From NCBI RefSeq assembly GCF_001721685.1, contig NZ_CP012502.1:2852001-2916000 (forward strand): DNA of 64,000 nucleotides. Reading direction: 5' to 3'. Shown here one piece after another: positions 44,793-53,413 of the stretch. Both the position numbers and the translations under genes were made by a program. Source of the DNA: Salisediminibacterium beveridgei (GTDB lineage Bacteria > Bacillota > Bacilli > Bacillales > Salisediminibacteriaceae). Each line of letters opens with the position of its first letter. Position 1 is the first letter of the stretch. The notes below the pieces were generated by a model. That model worked only from the letters and a program-made list of their open reading frames with translations. It ran no database searches and had not been told where the DNA came from.

Positions 44793-45011
44793 ATGACAAA
44801 ACAATTGCAGCTTGGCTTCAGAACCGCAGAGGGTGGTTCCATGACCCTGAACATTGATCACCCGGTGGAACCGGCAAATGCTGAACAGGTATCGCTTGTC
44901 ATGGATACGATCATTGAAGAAGAGGTCTTCTTCACGTCAACAGGAGCTCCGCTTGAAAAGCGCAGCGCCCGGCTGGTTGAACGGCACGTCGAAGACATTG
45001 AACTGATCTGA
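44793..45011 (+). CDS. DUF2922 domain protein
   Basis: 72 aa, DUF2922 family (LQLGFRTAEGGSMTLNID, ARLVERHVEDIELI), with AAGGAGG before the ATG. Function unknown; always seen beside DUF1659 proteins in Bacillaceae. Confidence 0.85.
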   Translation: MTKQLQLGFRTAEGGSMTLNIDHPVEPANAEQVSLVMDTIIEEEVFFTSTGAPLEKRSARLVERHVEDIELI

Positions 45012-45025
45012 CCTGAGTAATAACA

Positions 45026-45064
45026 AAAACCACCTGAGCCCTTTTTAAGCTCAGGTGGTTTTTC
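45026..45064. terminator. bidirectional terminator
   Basis: AAAACCACCTGAGC (45026-45039) pairs with GCTCAGGTGGTTTT (45049-45062), followed by T on the plus strand and preceded by A on the minus reading. Serves the DUF2922 gene and the converging methyltransferase. Confidence 0.85.
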
Positions 45065-45071
45065 GGTTCAC

Positions 45072-45682
45072 TCACTTCGTGAGCACGAGGCGGCGCATGA
45101 TGGTCCCCATCACGCGGTACTCCTCTGTCACTGAGAGCCCTGCTTTTTCGATATTGTCCATCGTTCTCCGGTTAATGTTAGCCCCCCAGAGTCTCACGAC
45201 CAGCGGATTCACCACGTCCATCAAACCGCCGATAACCGGCTGTTCACTGCGCATATGTTCGAGCATCAGAATTCTCCCGCCCGGTTTCAAAACCCGTTTC
45301 ATCTCCTTGAGACCTTTCACCGGATCCGGAACCGAACAGAATACACAGCTCGTAACAATGGCATCGAACGTATCCGAATCGAATGTCATTGCTTCTGCAT
45401 TCATCTCGAGCAGAGTGACGCGCTCACGGAGACCAAGCGTTTCACACGCTCCAGTGCTTTTTGCAGCATCCGCTCACTGAAATCGATCCCCGTAATTCTC
45501 ACACCAGCAGGATAATAAGGGAGGTTCATCCCCGTCCCTATCCCTACTTCGAGTACGTCACCCGCTACTTTTTGAAGCAGTTTTTTCCGCTCCTTTGCAC
45601 TCATCATCCGGTCAACCTTGTCGTAGATTATCGCATTGCGATTGTAGCGTTTTTTGATGCGCTCTGTCGTTTTTGGATCCAT
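45072..45682 (-). pseudogene. class I SAM-dependent methyltransferase, frameshifted
   Basis: Two adjoining reading frames make one methyltransferase of about 200 aa. The first part carries the SAM motif VLEVGIGTGMNLPYY and TGIDFSERML; the second continues with MNAEAM, FDAIVTSCVFCSVPDP and KPGGRILMLEH. Near 45437 the frame breaks: restoring one base after CG would read KRLGLRERVTLLEMNAE across the joint, so the likely event is a 1-bp deletion. Resembles UbiE/phospholipid methyltransferases. A sequencing error cannot be excluded. The start ATG at 45682 follows AGGAGG by nine bases. Confidence 0.75.
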
Positions 45683-45810
45683 TCTTCCTATCCTCCTGGT
45701 CATCAAGTGTCATGTGAGTCTATCCCCTGCAGACTCTCATTCAAAACACACATGATGGAAGCGGTATGCTATAATTTCAACAGCAAATCGACAGACAGGG
45801 GGATATCAGG

Positions 45811-47301
45811 ATGTCACTACTTAAACAGTTTCATAAACGCATGCTGATAAACTACATCAGCGGCTCCATGATTGCTGTATTTGGTGTAGGAAGCGTTTTT
45901 ATTTTTCACACATTAACCCTTTCAGGGTCTGAAGTGCTGGTTCTTCTCGGAATCATGGTTATTTCAGGAAGCGTGATGATCAGTCTGGAATTATGGATGT
46001 ATTTACGAGACATCCGTCCCTTGAAGCAATTTTTCTTTGCCGGCGAGCGACCTCAGGAGGCATTTATAAGAGCCCATTCGTTTCCTTTATTAACCGTGAG
46101 GCGAATCCTTGGCCCCCATTTATTCGGCTTGTCCATACCAGCTACAGGACTCGCTCTGACAGCCATCTACACGGAGCATTTGTCACTGCCCTATGTGTAC
46201 GTTGGGTATGCCTGGATGGGTGCACTGTTAATTGCTGCCTTGCATGCGATGATCGAGTATTTTCTGACATCACGGGCCATTCAACCATTAATTGGACCGA
46301 TTATGCAGGCGAGTGCGACCAAACTGAAGCTCGATGGCGCGGCACTGATGTCCATGAAGTGGAAGCTGTTACTCAGTATGCTCTTAATTGCCCTGTTTCC
46401 CATTGCTCTCTTCCTTCTTGCCGGTCAGATCCGGGAAACAGCCACTGGGACTGCCGCTTATTGGAACTGGGCCTCACTGATCATTTTCGTCATCCTGTTC
46501 CTCAGTATTGCCGGAGCGATTGTATTATACCGGAACATGGAGCAGCCGATTGTGGAGCTTCGGCACAATCTCGAACAGGTCCAGCAGGGACAGTTCGAGG
46601 AAATGGAGAATTATTACTCCGACGAGTTCGCCACGCTCACCGATGGTTTTAATGCGATGGTGCAGGGGATCAAAGCGAGGGATGCCGAAAATGAGCGGCT
46701 CCTCGAGAGTTTTTTCACCGTATTTGCAGCGACCCTTGACGCACGGGACTCCTATACCGCAGGTCATACCAGCCGGGTCGCTGACTACTCCACCCAAATC
46801 GCCATCAGAGCCGGATTAACCGGAGATCACCTCGATCTGCTCCGAAAATCTGCTCTCCTGCATGATATCGGCAAGATCGGTATCCCCGATGCGGTGCTGT
46901 TAAAAGACGGCCGACTGACAGATGAAGAATTCGCTACCATCAAAAAGCACCCGGTGATTGGCGCCATGATTTTGGAAAAAGTGAACCTTCCTGAGCATCT
47001 GGTTCCCCTTCTTGACGGCGTCAGACACCATCATGAACGGTTCGACGGAAACGGCTATCCCGACGGTCTTTCCGGGAGTGCAATTCCTGAATTCGGCCGC
47101 ATCATCGCCGTGGCGGATGCCTTTGATGCGATGACCTCCAACCGTCCTTATCGTGACGCCATGCCCTATGCCAAAGCGAGGGATATTCTGATTAATGGCC
47201 GGGGAACACAGTGGGATGCAGCCTACGTCGATCAGTTTCTTGATTTTTACGAAGAACGATTTGGGAAAACCCGGGATCAAAAAAGCTCCCTCAATGGATA
47301 A
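45811..47301 (+). CDS. membrane HD-GYP domain protein (c-di-GMP phosphodiesterase)
   Basis: 496 aa. Six or so membrane helices in the first 240 residues, a HAMP-like segment (about 245-295), then an HD-GYP domain with HTSRVADYS, LLHDIGKIGIPD (about 355) and HHERFDGNGYPDGLSG (about 405). All metal-ligand motifs are intact, so it should hydrolyse cyclic di-GMP. The N-terminal part is not a known sensor domain to me. Stands alone. Confidence 0.9.
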   Translation: MSLLKQFHKRMLINYISGSMIAVFGVGSVFIFHTLTLSGSEVLVLLGIMVISGSVMISLELWMYLRDIRPLKQFFFAGERPQEAFIRAHSFPLLTVRRILGPHLFGLSIPATGLALTAIYTEHLSLPYVYVGYAWMGALLIAALHAMIEYFLTSRAIQPLIGPIMQASATKLKLDGAALMSMKWKLLLSMLLIALFPIALFLLAGQIRETATGTAAYWNWASLIIFVILFLSIAGAIVLYRNMEQPIVELRHNLEQVQQGQFEEMENYYSDEFATLTDGFNAMVQGIKARDAENERLLESFFTVFAATLDARDSYTAGHTSRVADYSTQIAIRAGLTGDHLDLLRKSALLHDIGKIGIPDAVLLKDGRLTDEEFATIKKHPVIGAMILEKVNLPEHLVPLLDGVRHHHERFDGNGYPDGLSGSAIPEFGRIIAVADAFDAMTSNRPYRDAMPYAKARDILINGRGTQWDAAYVDQFLDFYEERFGKTRDQKSSLNG

Positions 47302-47367
47302 AGCTCTTTCACATGACGTCCGGCGCAGTTTCCGTTATGATACAAAAAAGAAAGGACGTGATCACCT

Positions 47368-48189
47368 GTGCCAGAAGGACCGGAAATTCGCATTGCTGCA
47401 GACCAAGTTGAAAAAGCCGTCATCATGAAGCCGTTATTGGAAGTGAGCTTCGGGCTCCCTGAATTGAAAGGGTATGATGAATGGTTTACCGGACAAGCCG
47501 TCAGTGCCATTCAGACGAAAGGCAAGGCGCTGTTGACCCATTTCGATAACGGCTTTACCATCTATTCCCACAACCAGCTTTACGGTAAATGGTACGTCAC
47601 GGACAGTTTCACCTATCCGAAGACGAACCGGCAGCTGAGGCTCGCTCTTCATACCGAAGATAAATCCGCCCTGTTGTACAGTGCGTCAGATATTCAGGTA
47701 TTAAAGACCGAAGATGTACCGATGCACCCGTTTGTCAAAAAAGTCGGGCCGGATATCCTCAGTGAGGACGTCACAGCAAATGACCTGCAGTTCCATATGG
47801 AAGATAAACGCTTCTTCAGACGTAACCTGGGTGGGCTCCTTCTGGATCAGGCATTCGTTGCCGGGATCGGTAACTACCTGAGAACAGAGATCCTTTTCGT
47901 CACCGGTATCCACCCGTCGAAACGCCCTTGCGACCTGACTGCCGAAAAGCGGCAGGATCTGGCGAAAGCCGTGATTCAGCTTATGGAACGCGCCTACCGG
48001 ACGAAGGGCATTACACTGGACCCGGAAATTGTCACCAGAAAAAAGGCCGCAGGTGAACCCCGCAGCCAGTACCGTCATTTTGCCTTCGATCGTCATATGG
48101 AGCCTTGCTATCAGTGCGGTGGGCCCATCGAAAAAATCAATGTGGCGAGCCGCCGGCTGTATGTCTGTCCCCGCTGTCAGCCGAATTGA
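47368..48189 (+). CDS. nei: endonuclease VIII/Fpg-family DNA glycosylase
   Basis: 273 aa. Starts at a GTG so that mature Pro2-Glu3 (PEGPEIRIAADQ) is the catalytic N-terminus; PEGPEI favours Nei over Fpg. A helix-two-turn-helix follows LLDQAFVAGIGNYLRTE, and a zinc finger CYQC...CPRC closes the protein. It removes oxidised bases from DNA. The gene converges with ung, with one base between the stops. Confidence 0.92.
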   Translation: MPEGPEIRIAADQVEKAVIMKPLLEVSFGLPELKGYDEWFTGQAVSAIQTKGKALLTHFDNGFTIYSHNQLYGKWYVTDSFTYPKTNRQLRLALHTEDKSALLYSASDIQVLKTEDVPMHPFVKKVGPDILSEDVTANDLQFHMEDKRFFRRNLGGLLLDQAFVAGIGNYLRTEILFVTGIHPSKRPCDLTAEKRQDLAKAVIQLMERAYRTKGITLDPEIVTRKKAAGEPRSQYRHFAFDRHMEPCYQCGGPIEKINVASRRLYVCPRCQPN

Positions 48190-48190
48190 G

Positions 48191-48874
48191 TCAAAGATTC
48201 GGTAAACACCAGTCCACCGGTCCGCGGCCAGCTTCTTTCAGAAAAGCATTGGCCTGTGAAAAAGGCCGGCTCCCAAAGAAACCCCGGTAAGCGGACAATG
48301 GACTCGGGTGCGGACTCGTCAGAGCAAGATGCTTCTTCGTATTGATCATCGCCATTTTCTTCTTCGCAGAAGCCCCCCATAAGAGAAAGACGACGGGGTC
48401 CTCTTTCTCATTAACTGCCTCAATGACCCGGTTTGTGAAGGTTTCCCAGCCCTTGCCCTGATGGGAATTGGCTTCCCCGCCCCTGACCGTGAGGACGGCA
48501 TTCAATAACAGGACGCCTTCTTCCGCCCATTTCGTCAGATGCCCGTGATCCGGAACCGGACAGCCGATATCCTCTTGTAATTCCTTATACATGTTCCGAA
48601 GAGACGGCGGGACCGCGACACCCGGCTTCACGGAAAAACTTAACCCGTGAGCCTGACCTGCGTTGAAATACGGATCCTGTCCGAGGATCACCACCTTCAC
48701 GTTCGCATACGGTGTATGATGCAACGCATTAAAGATGTCATGCATCTCCGGATAAACAGCGTCCGTTGCATACTCCTTTTTTAAGAATTCCCGCAGCTTC
48801 AGATAGTACGGTTTCGTCAGTTCCTCCCCAATCACGTCTTTCCAGTCGTTTGACAGGATTCGTTCCTTATTCAT
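48191..48874 (-). CDS. ung: uracil-DNA glycosylase, family 1
   Basis: 227 aa. Removes uracil from DNA. Water-activating motif GQDPYF (about 52) and the C-terminal HPSPLSAYRGFFG are clear. The first motif normally reads GQDPYH; here His is Phe, while Asp and Tyr are kept. The ATG at 48874 overlaps the upstream GNAT gene by 8 bp. Confidence 0.93.
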   Translation of the reverse strand: MNKERILSNDWKDVIGEELTKPYYLKLREFLKKEYATDAVYPEMHDIFNALHHTPYANVKVVILGQDPYFNAGQAHGLSFSVKPGVAVPPSLRNMYKELQEDIGCPVPDHGHLTKWAEEGVLLLNAVLTVRGGEANSHQGKGWETFTNRVIEAVNEKEDPVVFLLWGASAKKKMAMINTKKHLALTSPHPSPLSAYRGFFGSRPFSQANAFLKEAGRGPVDWCLPNL

Positions 48875-49931
48875 CGGCACCACGCCCCCATTCAAAAAGC
48901 AGCACATCAAATAACGATCTTTCGGGCTTTTGTTTACCGATTCGGATTTCCATCACACCCGGAAACGATTCAATTGTGACATAACCGTTCGGGATTTTAA
49001 AGATCAGTGTGCATAGATAACCCTGATCCCCTTCCAAAAATCCGTAGCCTGTGATTTGTTCAATCTCCCCGTCCCCAAAACTGTATTCGGAGACTAAATG
49101 AATGATCCTGTTCGGAGACTCGATATCCGTGACGTATGGCAGCGGATCAGGGGTGTCCTGAAACTGAACCTGAAGTTCATCCTCACCGGATTCATGTTCA
49201 TACCAGTTCATCCGGAGGAATCCTTCTCTCTCGATAGCGTGATCCGCACGATCACGCGCCCAATGAAGTACCGGATCTCCGGTGAGGATCACATCCTGAT
49301 CCGGTGTTCCCCAATCCCGCTGAAAGATCAGCCGTTCACCGAGAATCGACCGGATGGAAGCACCGACGAATGGTTTGAACCCTTCCCATTGATGGGTCAG
49401 GTGTTTGGCCATCCAGTCCTCTTTCAGCATCGCCATCTCGATCAGATTCCAGCGCTCCTGGCCCACCTGACGAAAACTGCGCATCAGTCCTTCCTGGCGA
49501 AAGCCCACCCGCTCATAGGCCCTGACGGCAGCCGCATTGAAATCGAAAACACCCAGACTGATCCGCTCAAGCGACAGTTCTTCAAAGCCGATCCGGCAGA
49601 TGGCTGTGACCATCTGACCGGCAATCCCTTTGCCCCGGTGATCGGGATTGCCAACGAGCACTTTACCGATCCGCCCCGTTTTGTTCCCCCGATCCAGTTT
49701 CCCAAGAGAAATATGGCCCACGGTCTCCCCGGTTTCACCGTCCACTGCTTTAAAGATCAGCCGCTCGGGCTCTTCGCCGTCATTCTCTTTTATGTAGGTC
49801 TGCAGCTGCTCTTTTGTCAGCGGCCATTGAAAGGATGGCCCGCCCCACTGCATGCAAAACGCTGCGGAATCTATCCAGGACAGAAGCTGCGGAATATCAT
49901 TTTGGTGAAACCTTTTTAATTGGATTGTCAT
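48867..49931 (-). CDS. GNAT acetyltransferase with C-terminal extension
   Basis: 354 aa. Residues 1-170 are a RimJ-like GNAT domain with the acetyl-CoA loop PDHRGKGIAGQM and AVRAYERVGFRQEG. Residues about 185-350 form a second region that I do not recognise, rich in Asp/Glu and aromatic residues. No substrate can be named. Overlaps ung, perhaps cotranscribed. Confidence 0.82.
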   Translation of the reverse strand: MTIQLKRFHQNDIPQLLSWIDSAAFCMQWGGPSFQWPLTKEQLQTYIKENDGEEPERLIFKAVDGETGETVGHISLGKLDRGNKTGRIGKVLVGNPDHRGKGIAGQMVTAICRIGFEELSLERISLGVFDFNAAAVRAYERVGFRQEGLMRSFRQVGQERWNLIEMAMLKEDWMAKHLTHQWEGFKPFVGASIRSILGERLIFQRDWGTPDQDVILTGDPVLHWARDRADHAIEREGFLRMNWYEHESGEDELQVQFQDTPDPLPYVTDIESPNRIIHLVSEYSFGDGEIEQITGYGFLEGDQGYLCTLIFKIPNGYVTIESFPGVMEIRIGKQKPERSLFDVLLFEWGRGADE

Positions 49932-49953
49932 CTGTCATTCCTCCATTCTTTTT

Positions 49954-51120
49954 TCACTGCACCCCGACATAGCCCGAGTCTTCGATCAGCTGCTGTCCTT
50001 CTTCCGAAAGAATCCAGTCAATGAACGGCCGCAGTTCATCGTATTTGTCTTCCGTGGTTACCACGTAGAAATTGGAGGCAATGGGATACTCTCCGGAGCG
50101 GATCCCTTCTTCGTCAGGATAAACGCCGTTCACAGCCACATGCTTAATCCCCCGCTCTTCCACCAGTTCCGAGGAAAAATACCGAAACGAGAACCCGATG
50201 GCGCCCAGTGCATTTTCGTATCTCGCAGTCTCCGAAATAATCTGCCCCATGCCGCCAGGGACATCTTCTTCAGGCGGACTCATCAGGGTACGATCTTCCA
50301 TCAGGTTCTCCAACGCCGTTTGACTGCCGCTGTCCTCCGGCCGCTGGAAAGCCCGGATCGGCTCATCATCACCGCCCACGTCAGACCAGTTGGTGATCTC
50401 ACCTGCGTAAATGTCCTGAATTTCTTCGATGGTCAGTGCCTCCACCGGGTGATCTTCATGGACAAAAAACACGAAAGCTTCCTGACCAATCGGGATCTTT
50501 ACCAGGTCCACGTCCAGCCGTTCTGCTTCAGCCACCTGCCTGTCCGATGGACCCGCAGCAAAAATCATGTCTGTCTGTCCTTGAAACAACCGGCTGTATG
50601 CGTCCCCTGTTTTGGTCGAAACCACCTGGCTTTCATCGGCTAAGAAAGGAGGATAGTCCCCTTCCGGATAGACCGCTTCAACAAAGGCCGCATATACGGG
50701 ATACAGCGCCGTTGCGCCGTCGAGTTCCGGCAGTTCGTCCGCTTCATCATATGTAAACGTGGCATTCCCATCAAGTCGTGCTAAGCCATTGGAGCCCGCG
50801 TGCGGCTCATAGTCCGCCAGATCCACACCGCGCTCGGCGATGATCCTGTCCGCCTGAATATTCTCATAGACGAGATGACTGATCAGAACGATGGCGAAAA
50901 CGCCCACCACGGCCGCAGTTACGATCACCCGCCTTCGTCCTTTTGCCTTCGTAAATGCATGATAGATCAAGAGACCCGACAGGATCACGCCTCCCGATAC
51001 TGCCAGACCCACCTGAAAACCCGGTCCCTGATACATGAATACAAAAAAACTGAATGCCATCGTGAAAAAGCCAATGAGTAAAACACCCACCAATACGCCT
51101 GCTGCTTTTAACCACTGCAT
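49954..51120 (-). CDS. membrane-anchored PstS-like phosphate-binding protein
   Basis: 388 aa. Three N-terminal membrane helices (about 4-30, 37-55, 64-85) replace the usual lipoprotein signal, followed by an extracytoplasmic PBP-like domain (about 110-388) with FVFFVHEDHPVEALT, IQDIYAGEITNWSDVGG and EDSGSQTALE, which resembles PstS. No pst transport genes are adjacent. It may be a sensor rather than a transporter part. The ATG at 51120 follows GGAAGGG. Confidence 0.8.
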   Translation of the reverse strand: MQWLKAAGVLVGVLLIGFFTMAFSFFVFMYQGPGFQVGLAVSGGVILSGLLIYHAFTKAKGRRRVIVTAAVVGVFAIVLISHLVYENIQADRIIAERGVDLADYEPHAGSNGLARLDGNATFTYDEADELPELDGATALYPVYAAFVEAVYPEGDYPPFLADESQVVSTKTGDAYSRLFQGQTDMIFAAGPSDRQVAEAERLDVDLVKIPIGQEAFVFFVHEDHPVEALTIEEIQDIYAGEITNWSDVGGDDEPIRAFQRPEDSGSQTALENLMEDRTLMSPPEEDVPGGMGQIISETARYENALGAIGFSFRYFSSELVEERGIKHVAVNGVYPDEEGIRSGEYPIASNFYVVTTEDKYDELRPFIDWILSEEGQQLIEDSGYVGVQ

Positions 51121-51140
51121 GGAAACACCCTTCCCATTTT

Positions 51141-51425
51141 TCAAATGTACTTCCTGCACCGGTCGCAATAGGCGACGGTTTCACTCATTCGCACCTTTGT
51201 ACCGCAGGAACTGCACGTCACCGTGATTCCTTGCTGATTCCCTCTAAAACCGTTATACCGAGCCAACCCGCTACCGAGAATCCCACTTCCGATCATCGTA
51301 TATTTAAACATGAAAAACAACGCCATGGCAAAAACACCCAATAGAATCAGCAATGTCACAGTGAATCCCTCCCGGTTTCTGACTTCCTTAGTCTGTGTAC
51401 GTCCCATCAGGAAGAGAAGTTCCAT
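51141..51425 (-). CDS. small membrane protein with zinc ribbon
   Basis: 94 aa, not a family I can name. One or two membrane segments (about 20-52), then a C-terminal zinc ribbon CSSCGTKV..CDRC. It ends 20 bp before the PstS-like gene and may be its partner. No strong ribosome site is seen before the ATG, so the start is uncertain. Confidence 0.55.
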   Translation of the reverse strand: MELLFLMGRTQTKEVRNREGFTVTLLILLGVFAMALFFMFKYTMIGSGILGSGLARYNGFRGNQQGITVTCSSCGTKVRMSETVAYCDRCRKYI

Positions 51426-51553
51426 ATCATCGCCAATCGTGCATTATTATTGCGAAAAAGTATTTCCATTAATTTCAATAAACGTATTGCTTTTTTGTCT
51501 TTCATCCTCTACATTTGATCTACGCTCTTTACGCTTGAAAGGAGGGCATTTTC

Positions 51554-52486
51554 ATGAATCTATCCTTAAGCCAGCCTTGGGCCTACCTGTTCGTCATCCT
51601 TGGCGCTGCCTGCTGGGGAATGACCGGTATGTTTGTTCAGGAGTTATATTCATACGGTTTAACACCCTGGCAGGTCGTGACCCTTCGGTTGACCGCTTCA
51701 AGCCTGATCTTACTCGGGCTCCTTGGCATCTTCCATCCGGCAAAATTGAAGGTTCAGCTGAAGGATCTGCCTCACCTGTTTCTTCTCGGCATTGTCAGTA
51801 TCGCTTTTTTCAACCTGTTCTATTTTATTGTAATGGAAAGGGCCACCATCGCCATTGCCGTGGTCTTTATCTATACCTCACCGATTTTTGCATCACTGAT
51901 TGCACGCGTGCTGTTTGGGGAATCACTCACGTTCAGAAAAGGCATTGCCATTTTGTTGACGATCGTGGGCTGTGCGCTTTCCATCGGCCTGATTCCTGGC
52001 GGGGAGGCTAAAATCGGCATTTTCACCATCCTGATCGGCCTGTTATCCGGATTGTTCTGTGCATCCTACAGCCTCATCGGCAAGACCTTGGCAGGGAAAT
52101 ATCATCCATTCACCACCACTTTCTATGCCCTTGTCGGTGGCACGGCTGTTTCACTCCCAACAAGCGGGTTATACGAACACGGTCATGCCTTTATGATTCC
52201 AGCATTCTGGTTACCTGTGTTAGGTCTGTCCATCGTCTCGACGATCATGGGCTACATTCTCTTCACGATCGGCCTTTATTATGTGGAATCCAGTAAAGCT
52301 GTCATCCTTTCGTCTGTGGAACTGGTCGTCTCTGTATTGATCAGTGTCCTTGTTCTAAGTGAAGCCCTGTCCATCTGGCAAGGGCTTGGGGTCATCCTGA
52401 TCATCTTTTCCATCAGCCTGACGGTCATTTCATTCCGGCGCCGTGTCAAAAAAGCGTACCCGGATATGGAGATCAGTTGGCAATAA
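51554..52486 (+). CDS. EamA/DMT-family permease
   Basis: 310 aa with ten membrane helices in two EamA repeats (about 10-145 and 155-295); AACWGMTGMFVQE opens the first repeat. Exports or imports a small metabolite of unknown identity. AAAGGAGGG precedes the ATG. It stands alone, divergent from the zinc-ribbon gene. Confidence 0.88.
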   Translation: MNLSLSQPWAYLFVILGAACWGMTGMFVQELYSYGLTPWQVVTLRLTASSLILLGLLGIFHPAKLKVQLKDLPHLFLLGIVSIAFFNLFYFIVMERATIAIAVVFIYTSPIFASLIARVLFGESLTFRKGIAILLTIVGCALSIGLIPGGEAKIGIFTILIGLLSGLFCASYSLIGKTLAGKYHPFTTTFYALVGGTAVSLPTSGLYEHGHAFMIPAFWLPVLGLSIVSTIMGYILFTIGLYYVESSKAVILSSVELVVSVLISVLVLSEALSIWQGLGVILIIFSISLTVISFRRRVKKAYPDMEISWQ

Positions 52487-52620
52487 TAATTGCAGTTCTT
52501 CCAACTGTCTTTTCAGGGCAGCACCATGCAGCATTTCTGAGTATCCTGTGCAGGAAAACATCAGGTGCCCTTGACATGGCAGCTCTTCAGGCATGAGCTG
52601 ATCGATCATAATGACTGAAA

Positions 52621-52653
52621 AGCCATTGCAGGATTCAAACTCCTGCAATGGCT
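52621..52653 (-). terminator. terminator of the aspA-sdhCAB operon
   Basis: AGCCATTGCAGGA (52621-52633) pairs with TCCTGCAATGGCT (52641-52653). On the minus strand it follows the sdhB stop by 10 bp and runs into TTTTCAG. Confidence 0.7.
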
Positions 52654-52663
52654 TAAAATACTA

Positions 52664-53413
52664 CTATGATTGAAAAAAGCGTCTGAAAGAATAGAGTGTC
52701 GTCGATTTATTCAGATCTGCAATGGCGTGTGTTAATGGAATCTCCTTCGGACATACTTCCGCACAGTTTGCGGCATTTCCGCAAGAAGTCAAACCACCTT
52801 CATCCATAATTTGATCAAGGCGTTCACCAGCTTGCATCTTACCAGTCGGGTGTGTATTATGAAGGCGCACTTGCGCAAGTGGTGCCGGACCAACAAAAGA
52901 AGATTTCTCATTAACATTCGGACACGCTTCAAAGCATAAGCCGCACGTCATACATTTACTGAGCTCGTAAGCCCATCGCCTCTCTTTTTCGGCTATCCTC
53001 GGCCCTTCACCCATATCATACGTTCCATCGATTTCAATCCATGCTTTGACTTTCAGCAGAGCATCAAACATTTTTTGCCGGTTGACCATCAGATCACGCT
53101 CACACGGGAACGTCTCCAGAGGAGCCAAGGTAATGGGTTGTGCCAACGTATCAATCAGCGTAGAGCAGGCCTGGCGGGGTTTTCCATTCACGAGCATGGA
53201 GCAGGCTCCACACACCTCCTCAAGACAGACGGACTCCCACTGAACAGGTGTCGTTTCCTCGCCCTTTATGTTTACAGGGTTTCGTCTGACTTCCATCAGT
53301 GCAGAAATAATATTCATACTTGGTCGCCAAGGTATTTGAAATTCCTCAACATACGATTCAGATGATGGTCCATCCTGCCGAGTGATTTTCAGTTGAACGG
53401 TTTGGTTACTCAT
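52664..53413 (-). CDS. sdhB: succinate dehydrogenase/fumarate reductase iron-sulfur subunit
   Basis: 249 aa. [2Fe-2S] cluster cysteines in CLEEVCGACSMLVNGKPRQAC (the region 62-82), and [4Fe-4S]/[3Fe-4S] motifs CMTCGLCFEACP (about 153) and SCGNAANCAEVCP (about 213). Carries electrons between SdhA and the heme subunit. Overlaps sdhA by 4 bp. Confidence 0.95.
   Translation of the reverse strand: MSNQTVQLKITRQDGPSSESYVEEFQIPWRPSMNIISALMEVRRNPVNIKGEETTPVQWESVCLEEVCGACSMLVNGKPRQACSTLIDTLAQPITLAPLETFPCERDLMVNRQKMFDALLKVKAWIEIDGTYDMGEGPRIAEKERRWAYELSKCMTCGLCFEACPNVNEKSSFVGPAPLAQVRLHNTHPTGKMQAGERLDQIMDEGGLTSCGNAANCAEVCPKEIPLTHAIADLNKSTTLYSFRRFFQS

Noticed and set aside
45993..46652. 219-residue frame inside the HD-GYP gene
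   Set aside because: Out-of-frame shadow of the membrane part of the HD-GYP protein, rich in Cys and His.
51310..52011. 233-residue plus-strand frame before and inside the EamA gene
   Set aside because: The EamA frame with its AAAGGAGGG site and ten membrane helices explains the region; this frame is out of phase with it.
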